Position numbers and translations under genes: made by a program. Source: CAVQFD01 sp963724695 (GTDB lineage Bacteria > Acidobacteriota > Vicinamibacteria > Vicinamibacterales > CAVVIG01). From it: 64,000 nt of DNA. Below are positions 58,031 to 64,000 of the stretch, one piece after another. The stretch is from NCBI GenBank assembly GCA_963724695.1, contig CAVRVW010000012.1:434001-498000 (forward strand), written 5' to 3'. The notes beneath the pieces are model-generated. The model had not been told where the DNA came from. It was given only the letters and a program-made list of their open reading frames with translations, and made no database searches. Numbering within the stretch: position 1 is the stretch's first letter; each line of letters begins with the position of its first letter.

Positions 58031-59725
58031 ATGACGAATTTCATTCCGAGCATCGCCTGGCTCCGCCAGTATCCGAGCAGCTGGCTGCGGCCGGACGTGA
58101 TTGCCGGTCTCACCGCCGCGGCGGTGGTAGTGCCCAAGGCGATGGCGTACGCCACCATCGCAGGGCTTCCCCTGCAGGTCGGCCTCTACACGGCCATCGT
58201 TCCGATGGTCGTGTACGCGCTGCTTGGCACGTCGCGGCCGCTGAGCGTCAGCACGACGACGACTATCGCCATCCTGACCGCGGCGGAGCTCGGACGGGCC
58301 GCACCCGGCGGAGACGCGGGCAGCCTCATCGCTGCGGCGGCGACGCTCTCAGTACTGGTCGGCATCCTGCTCGCAGCAGCCTCGCTGCTCCGCCTGGGGT
58401 TTGTTGCCAACTTCATCTCCGATCCGGTGCTGACCGGATTCAAGTCGGGCATCGGGCTCGTGATCGTGGTCGATCAGCTGCCAAAGCTGCTGGGCGTGCA
58501 CTTCGAGAAAGCCGGGTTCTTCCGCGACCTCGTCGCGTTGGCGCAACAACTGCCAGAGACGTCGGTGCCCACGCTGCTGGTCGGGGTCACGCTGCTCGCG
58601 GTGCTCATCGGCTTCGAGCACTTCGTGCCGCGCGTACCGGCGCCGCTCGTGGCGATCGCTCTGGCCATTACCGCTTCCGGCCTTCTAGGTCTGGAGACCG
58701 CCGGGGTGGCGACGGTCGGCCACGTCGCCGGCGGCCTGCCGAGCCTGGTGCTGCCGAACGTCGGGCTCGCCCAGGCGATGTGGCCCGCGGCGGCCGGGAT
58801 CGCCCTCATGAGCTTCACCGAGACGATCGCCGCTGCGCGCGCGTTCGGCGGCCCAGGAGAACCGCGGCCCGAGCCCAATCAGGAACTGTTCGCGCTCGGC
58901 GTGGCCAACGCCACGGGTGGCTTGTTGGGCGCAATGCCCTCGGGCGGCGGCACCTCGCAGACGGCCGTCAATCGCCTCGCGGGGGCTCGCACGCAAGTTG
59001 CCGAGCTCGTCACAGCAGCTGCGGCCACCGCCACGCTCCTGCTGCTCGGCCCGGTGATCGCGCTGATGCCGCAGGCCGCCCTGGCGGCCGTCGTCGTGGT
59101 CTACTCGCTCGAACTGATCAAACCCGCCGAATTCGCCGCCATCCGACGTGTACACGGTACGGAGCTGCGCTGGGCCCTCACGGCGTTCGCCGGCGTGGTC
59201 CTGCTCGGCACGCTCAGGGGCATCCTTGTGGCCGTCGTCGTGTCGCTGCTGGCGCTGGCGCACCAGGCCTACAATCCGGCCGTCTATGCTCTGGGCCGCA
59301 AGCGTGGGACCACGGTCTTCCGCCCGCGCACGGCGGACCACCCCGACGATGAGACGTGGCCGGGCCTGCTGATCCTGCGCACGGAGGGACGGCTCTTCTT
59401 CGCCAACGCGGAACGCGTCGCCGATCAGATACGGGCGCTTGTGGACGATGCGAGGCCGCGTGTGCTGGCTCTGGACTTCCGCGCCATCTTCGACATCGAG
59501 TACACGGCGCTCAAGGTGCTGCAGGAGACCGACGAGACCCTGTTCAATGCCGGTGTCACTCTCTGGATGGTCGGCCTCAATCCTCAAGTCCTCGAGGTCG
59601 TGAGTCGCTCGCCCTTGGGCGAACGGCTGGGCCGTCAACGGATGTTCTTCAATCTCGACGCGGCCGTGCGCGAGTTCGAAAGGCTGGAAGAGGCTCGCCG
59701 ACCCGAAGGTCAGGGCAGGTTGTAG
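58031..59725 (+). CDS. SulP-family anion transporter with STAS domain
   Basis: 564 residues, intact. The membrane part begins LRPDVIAGLTAAAVVVPKAMAYATIAGLP (SulP signature) and continues with about twelve helices, including LTGFKSGIGLVIVVDQLPKLLG and GGTSQTAVNRLAGART. The C-terminal STAS domain reads PGLLILRTEGRLFFANAERV and VLALDFRAIFDIEYTALKVL. It transports sulfate, bicarbonate or an organic anion. No carbonic anhydrase gene is adjacent to favour bicarbonate. Its end overlaps the convergent porin gene by 16 bases. Confidence 0.92.
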   Translation: MTNFIPSIAWLRQYPSSWLRPDVIAGLTAAAVVVPKAMAYATIAGLPLQVGLYTAIVPMVVYALLGTSRPLSVSTTTTIAILTAAELGRAAPGGDAGSLIAAAATLSVLVGILLAAASLLRLGFVANFISDPVLTGFKSGIGLVIVVDQLPKLLGVHFEKAGFFRDLVALAQQLPETSVPTLLVGVTLLAVLIGFEHFVPRVPAPLVAIALAITASGLLGLETAGVATVGHVAGGLPSLVLPNVGLAQAMWPAAAGIALMSFTETIAAARAFGGPGEPRPEPNQELFALGVANATGGLLGAMPSGGGTSQTAVNRLAGARTQVAELVTAAAATATLLLLGPVIALMPQAALAAVVVVYSLELIKPAEFAAIRRVHGTELRWALTAFAGVVLLGTLRGILVAVVVSLLALAHQAYNPAVYALGRKRGTTVFRPRTADHPDDETWPGLLILRTEGRLFFANAERVADQIRALVDDARPRVLALDFRAIFDIEYTALKVLQETDETLFNAGVTLWMVGLNPQVLEVVSRSPLGERLGRQRMFFNLDAAVREFERLEEARRPEGQGRL

Positions 59726-61110
59726 CGGAGCTGCGCGAAGAACAGGAAGGCACTGGCCGAGGCCGGCCCCTCGCTTGTCGACCACGGCTGCCGTCGGAGC
59801 CACGATGTCTGGAAGTTCATTTGCGCGGACCCACGGTTCCCGGTCCGGACAGCCAGGTACGAGATCGTGCCGGTGACCTGATCGATCGTCCGATTGACAG
59901 CATTCGAAGCGCCGGGGAATCCGAAGCCGATGTCCCGGCCATCGAGATCCGCGAAGTACGCGTCGTCGATGTGCACGCCGGAGTAGTAGCCGCCGGCGGA
60001 TATGTGTGGCGACAGGATCTGTTCGATGCCGCCCACCCACGACGAGGCGGGGATGGAGCTGACGGAGCCGTCGCTTCGGAATGCCACGTCGGGGGCCAGC
60101 CCGCCAAGGTAGCGACCCAGGCCGGATCCGAACGCGACCTGCCCGATGAGCCGCGTGCCGCCCGTAGGGTTGACCCTGGCGTTGACGCTGACGCCACCGC
60201 CGACGTCCCGGAACACCTCGTCATAGGGAAAGACGGTGTGGCGGAACACGCGCACGACGCCGCCCACGTCCAGGTGCAACGCCGGAGCCGGGTTGAGCGC
60301 GACGCGCGTGACGAAGTCGGGCATCAGGTTCGGAACGCTCAGCGCCTGCCCGCCCGTGTTGTACTGCGCCGCGATGTCGTCCGCGCAGCAGTCGGGCAGT
60401 TCCACGAGGCCCTCGCCGATCTGCTGCTCCGGGTTCTCCGCCGACACGGCCCAATTGAAGGTGGTCGAGGGACGCCACGTCAGGCGCACTTGCGGAGAAC
60501 GCGTCCAGACCAGCCCGGCCAGATAGTTGGTGTCGACGGCCTGCGACATTTCGTAGTCGGACGGCCAGATGCTCAGCTGCTGCTTGGGCGGCGTCATCAG
60601 CGAGAAGGCCTGACCGGCCGACAGCCAGAACGAGTCGCCGTAGTGGAGATCCGCGAATGCCTGTCGGAGGCGGAGCCCTGCGCTGGAGCTCGTGACGGCG
60701 ATCGTGCCCGGCGTCGAGCCACTGAAGTCCATTTCGAAGTACCCGGACAGGCTCGAAAAGCGCGCCTCCGGGAACGGGGCGTCCACGCGGATCGAAATCC
60801 GCGACGACTGGGCCGTCAGGCGCGTCTCGGAGACGTTGCCCTGCAAGGTGTCCTCGTAGGGAACGGTCGCGAACGCCGTGCCCGGACCGCCGCCGCTGTT
60901 GGTGGATTGATAGATGCCCGTGACCCCCAGATAGCCGCCGATGCGCAACTGGGCGGGACCGACGTCCAGAGCGGGGCCCACGGGTTGTTCGGCCGCGATT
61001 TCCTGCGCCGGGTTGAGCGGAGGCTCCTGGCCCGCGGCCGGAGGAGCGATTGCCAGGACGAGGAGGCAGATCCGACCCACCCACGTCGCCATCCCGGAAG
61101 CGGAGCGCAT
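59710..61110 (-). CDS. Outer-membrane porin-like beta-barrel (DcaP-like)
   Basis: About 466 residues with a signal peptide (ICLLVLAIAPPAAGQ), a short PLNPAQEIAAEQP linker and then alternating amphipathic beta strands such as LRIGGYLGVTGIYQS, RISIRVDAPFPEARFSSLSGYFEMDF and FWLSAGQAFSLMTPP. It ends with FLFFAQLRYNLP, a typical barrel-ending strand with aromatic residues. ATG 61110 is preferred; TTG 61119 is possible. Convergent with the SulP transporter gene. Confidence 0.78.
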   Translation of the reverse strand: MRSASGMATWVGRICLLVLAIAPPAAGQEPPLNPAQEIAAEQPVGPALDVGPAQLRIGGYLGVTGIYQSTNSGGGPGTAFATVPYEDTLQGNVSETRLTAQSSRISIRVDAPFPEARFSSLSGYFEMDFSGSTPGTIAVTSSSAGLRLRQAFADLHYGDSFWLSAGQAFSLMTPPKQQLSIWPSDYEMSQAVDTNYLAGLVWTRSPQVRLTWRPSTTFNWAVSAENPEQQIGEGLVELPDCCADDIAAQYNTGGQALSVPNLMPDFVTRVALNPAPALHLDVGGVVRVFRHTVFPYDEVFRDVGGGVSVNARVNPTGGTRLIGQVAFGSGLGRYLGGLAPDVAFRSDGSVSSIPASSWVGGIEQILSPHISAGGYYSGVHIDDAYFADLDGRDIGFGFPGASNAVNRTIDQVTGTISYLAVRTGNRGSAQMNFQTSWLRRQPWSTSEGPASASAFLFFAQLRYNLP

Positions 61111-61155
61111 GCGCTTCAAGTGTAATGTCGCTTCGATTGATCCAACTCCTCGCGC

Positions 61156-61887
61156 TCACCCATGGGACGTCGCCCCTGCGGCCGGCTTCGCCCACGCCGC
61201 GTGGCCCTCGCGCAGCAGCACAATCGCCTCGTCGGCGGTCGCGACACAGCGCGGAATGGTCATGTCGGCGGCGCTGGCAAGCGGCGGGTCCGCGGAGACC
61301 ATCGCGGACCTGGCCCATTCGACCAGGCCCGGCCACATCGCGCCTACGAGAATCAGCGGCGTCTGCTCGAGGTGTTTCACCTGGAGCAGCTGCCAGATCA
61401 TCATCGTCTCGAGGACCGTGCCGATGCCGCCTGGCGCCACGACAAAGGCGTCCGAGGCGAGCACGAACTGGTGGAGGCGGGTGAAGAACGTGCGGTGCTC
61501 GAAGGCTTCGGTGACGAACGCGTTCACATCCTGTTCGAAGGGCAGCCCGACGCGGATTCCGACGGATTGGACCTGTTTCGAATGGGCCGCCCTCGTTGGC
61601 GGCCTGCATGAGACCGGGGCCGCCGCCCGTGATGATGTCGCAGCCCATCTCGGCCAGCGCGGCGGCCAGGCGCTTGGTTTCCTCGTAGACAGCGGTTCCC
61701 GGCCGGGTCCTCGCGGAGCCGAAGATGCTGACCCGGTAGCGCTCGCGGCGGGAGGGCTTGAGGCGCGTCAGGTTGTTGACGACGTCCCACAGGCCGAGGA
61801 CCGACGCGACCAGGACTTGCTTCACGGCTTCTTCGTCAGTCAGGCTGACCGCACCCGACCCGGCAACGACCGTCGTGTTTTCGCTCA
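61156..61887 (-). CDS. LOG-family protein (lysine decarboxylase-like Rossmann fold)
   Basis: About 243 residues: YRVSIFGSARTRPGTAVYEET, DIITGGGPGLMQAANEGG and VVAPGGIGTVLETMMIWQLLQ, which contains the PGGxGTxxE signature. LOG proteins hydrolyse nucleotide monophosphate cytokinin-like compounds or other N-glycosides. The frame breaks between about 61560 and 61600, just before VNAFVTEAFEHRTFF. About 139 bases separate it from the divergent hydrolase gene; no clear promoter boxes were seen there. Confidence 0.85.
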
Positions 61888-62025
61888 TTGGTCTATCTGC
61901 CCCTCGTCGCGCTGATACTCGCCACCCGCCTGCCGGCTGGCCGCCACCATTCATACTACAAGCGCGGGGCGTGCGCGCTGTGGCCGCGCACGACGATGGG
62001 CGGCATTAGGTGTAGATTGAACGGC

Positions 62026-63469
62026 ATGCGTGTCATCCCCATCACCCTGGGTCTCGTCATCGTCACGGCCGGGCTCGTCTCAACGTCGCAGCAGGCGCCT
62101 GCAGTGCCCGTGGCGTCGGCATCGCTCGCCGGCCCGGTAAGCGGCGGCCGGGGGCAACCGTTTGGCGCACAGACGAAGGCAGACCTCGCGACCAGCGGGT
62201 ACGCGGAGGCGGAGTACTTTGCTTCTGGAACGGGCCAGGCCTACGACAAGGACGGCGCCTGGGGCCTGGATGGGATGTGGGCGGTCAAGCCGGCGGGCCG
62301 GGCCGAGCTACAAGGTGCGGATGCTCGTCCGTCGTCCGTCCGATCCGCGCCGTTTCAACGGTGTGCTCATTGTCGAGTGGCTCAACGTCAGCTCGATGCA
62401 AGAGGGCGCGGCAGACTTCATGCTGATGAAAGAGGAGATCGAGCGCTCTGGCTACGCGTGGGTGGGCGTAGGCGCCCAGGCATCCGGCATCAACACGCCG
62501 AGGATGGGACTGAAGGCCTGGGATCCCGAGCGCTATGGCACGCTCGCGCATCCCGGAGACGCGTTCTCGTACGACATCTTCACGCAGGTCACGCAAGCGT
62601 TGCTCAAGCCGTCGAGCGTCAACCCACTGGACGGGCTCCGCGTCCGCCACACGATCGCCGTCGGCCGGTCGCAGTCGGCGTTCCGGCTCGTGACCTACCT
62701 CAACGCCTTCCACTCGCGAGCACGGGTGTTCGATGGCTACCTGATCCACAGTCGCGGAGCCAACGCCGCGGGCCTGACGGCCGAGCAGCTTGGGCGCGAT
62801 GCGGATCCCGTTCCGGCAGGCGCGCGACTGCGCACCGACGCCGGCGTCAAGGTGCTGGACGTGCAGGCCGAGGGCGACATGGTGACGTTGCGATCGCACC
62901 TGACCAGGCAAGCCGATTCTGCGGACTACCGTCGATGGGAGATTGCCGGTGCCGCCCATGCCGAGTCGCCCCAGTGGATTCCGGGGCTGACGCCGGTTCC
63001 CGACATGGGCATGCGGTGTCTCGATCCGATCAACAGCGCGCCGCACCATGCCGTGATCAAGGCTGCGCTGCGGGCGCTGACGCTCTGGGTTCGTGACGGC
63101 AAGGCCCCGCGGTCGTCGCCGCCAATTGCACTCGGCGACCCCGCTGCGCCCGATCCCCTGGTCCGCGATGCGCATGGCAACGCCCAAGGCGGCATCCGCC
63201 TGCCGCAGCTCGAGGCGCCCACGGCGAGGCTCGACGGGTTGCGGAACGACGTGCCTGCGGGTACGCCGGGCGGGCAGAACTTCTGCTTCTTGTTCGGTCA
63301 CACCGTGGCGTTCGAGCCGGCCGTGCTCGCCAAGCTCTATCCGACCCGCGAGGCCTTCGTGCGGAAGTTCACCGCTGCGGTCGAGGCGATCGTGCGCGAC
63401 GGTTTCTGGCTGCAGCCCGAAGGCGACCAGGCGCTGGCGGCGGCTCGTCAGGCGCCTGTCGGGAAATAG
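62026..63469 (+). CDS. Exported alpha/beta-hydrolase domain-10 family protein
   Basis: About 481 residues: signal peptide (ITLGLVIVTAGLVSTSQ), SYKVRMLVRRPSDPRRFNGVLIVEWLNVS, YAWVGVGAQASGI, the nucleophile elbow AVGRSQSAFRLVTYLNAF (Ser in GRSQS), a later DVQAEGDMVTL acid region and EIAGAAHAESPQ holding the likely catalytic His. One frame break at 62304/62305 where GC is followed by both C and G (both Ala). This esterase-like family has no fixed substrate. Confidence 0.82.
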
Positions 63470-63552
63470 CGGTCCGACCAGTGTGCCCGATCGCCGCCGC
63501 GCTGCGGCTGGCCAGCGCTTCTGATGTAGCCTGTTTGAGAGGAGTAGGACAT

Positions 63553-64000
63553 ATGACTTCCGGAAGAACTTCGGCCGGTGCGTTCGCCATCGCTGCGTGG
63601 GTGCTGATGGCGCCGGCGGCATCGGCACAGACCGGCGACCCGCTGACGGCCGGCGCGAGGGCTCAATTCACGGGCATCAACAGCTTCATCGTGCGGAGCG
63701 CCGAGAAGATTCCAGACTCCCTCTACTCGTTCCAGCCCACACCGGAGGTGCGGACCATCGCGCAGCTCTTCGGGCACATTGCGGATGCCTACTTCGACAT
63801 GTGCTCGACGGCCGGCGGCGGCACCCCGCCGCGCAGAGGGGTCGAGCAGTCGGCGCGAAGACCAAGGCAGAACTGGTGAAGGCGCTCAACGAAGGCGCGG
63901 CGTACTGCCAGTCCGTGATTGGCGCCATGAACGATCGGAAGGGAACAGAGACCGTGCCGTTCTACTTCGGTCCGACGCCGCGGCTCTCAGTGCTGTATTT
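63553..64000 (+). CDS. Exported DinB-family protein (3' end outside window)
   Basis: Signal peptide (AGAFAIAAWVLMAPAASAQ) and a DinB-like four-helix bundle: FTGINSFIVRSAEKIPDSLYSFQPTPEVRTIAQLFGHIADAYFDMC. The histidine in LFGHIADA is the usual first metal ligand. A frame break near 63860 precedes KTKAELVKALNEGAAYCQSV, which runs to the window end. GGAGTAGGA precedes the start. Many acidobacterial DinB proteins are exported like this; function unknown. Confidence 0.8.

Noticed and set aside
1..64000. Programmed ribosomal frameshifting at the many frame breaks
   Set aside because: There are far too many sites, no shared slippery sequence or downstream structure, and both +1 and -1 shifts occur within single genes.

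Overview
The window is about 64 kb of high-GC bacterial chromosome. It is dominated by a very large extracellular or surface polysaccharide locus, followed by a patchwork of ordinary chromosomal genes. Gene content suggests an Acidobacteriota-like soil bacterium, possibly of the Vicinamibacteria type. The pointers are abundant exported c-type cytochrome and copper-monooxygenase-like proteins, LytS/LytTR signalling, a PQQ-type sugar dehydrogenase, DinB and the alpha/beta hydrolase domain-10 family. This placement is inference from gene families only. No rRNA, tRNA, CRISPR array, insertion sequence or prophage was recognised.

Layout. Positions 1-28,517 are one nearly gap-free plus-strand polysaccharide operon that runs on to 30,821. 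It opens with a sugar aminotransferase (cut by the window edge), an initiating phosphoglycosyl transferase, a Wzz/BY-tyrosine kinase, a Wza-type outer-membrane export protein and a membrane FlaA1/CapD-type nucleotide-sugar dehydratase. A Wzm/Wzt ABC exporter with a carbohydrate-binding Wzt tail follows. Then come many GT4 and GT2 glycosyltransferases, methyltransferases, two deacetylase-like proteins, a fused aminotransferase-oxidoreductase, a six-hairpin protein, a Wzy-like polymerase and an asparagine synthetase. Two secreted beta-helix proteins (29,766-32,092) sit tail to tail, and a last cassette of methyltransferases and glycosyltransferases occupies 32,196-36,137. Positions 36,208-64,000 hold shorter, mixed-strand units: a phosphatase-fold nuclease, YhdH reductase, TPR lipoprotein, cytochrome c, NmrA protein, FluC, M23 peptidase, receiver protein, LytS/LytTR pair, exported PCMT-like methyltransferase, PQQ-type sugar dehydrogenase, MFS transporter, a second asparagine-synthase-like protein, a heme-copper monooxygenase module, ChbG deacetylase, VOC protein, SulP transporter, porin, LOG protein, hydrolase and DinB protein.

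Reading frames. Many otherwise well-conserved genes are broken by single-base indels. At most sites I could align to a family, the extra base follows the third base of a codon, and the two bases are both synonymous choices for that codon (for example CC then C,G; AG then C,T; GA then T,C). Where a base is missing, the loss can also be placed at a third codon position. I read this as two alleles of silent strain polymorphisms both kept, or both lost, in the consensus. I therefore annotate these genes as intact CDSs with artefactual frame breaks rather than pseudogenes. Coordinates given for such genes span the reconstructed gene.

How the genes work together. The polysaccharide locus has the parts to start a chain on a lipid carrier, extend it with about a dozen sugars, decorate it (methyl, amino and possibly amide groups, deacetylation), polymerise and length-control it, and export it. 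It contains both an ABC exporter and Wzy/Wzz/Wza-type parts, with no Wzx flippase seen in the window. The most unusual protein-level features are the aminotransferase-oxidoreductase fusion and an exported protein that joins a c-type heme domain to a dicopper monooxygenase-like domain with all six expected copper ligands.
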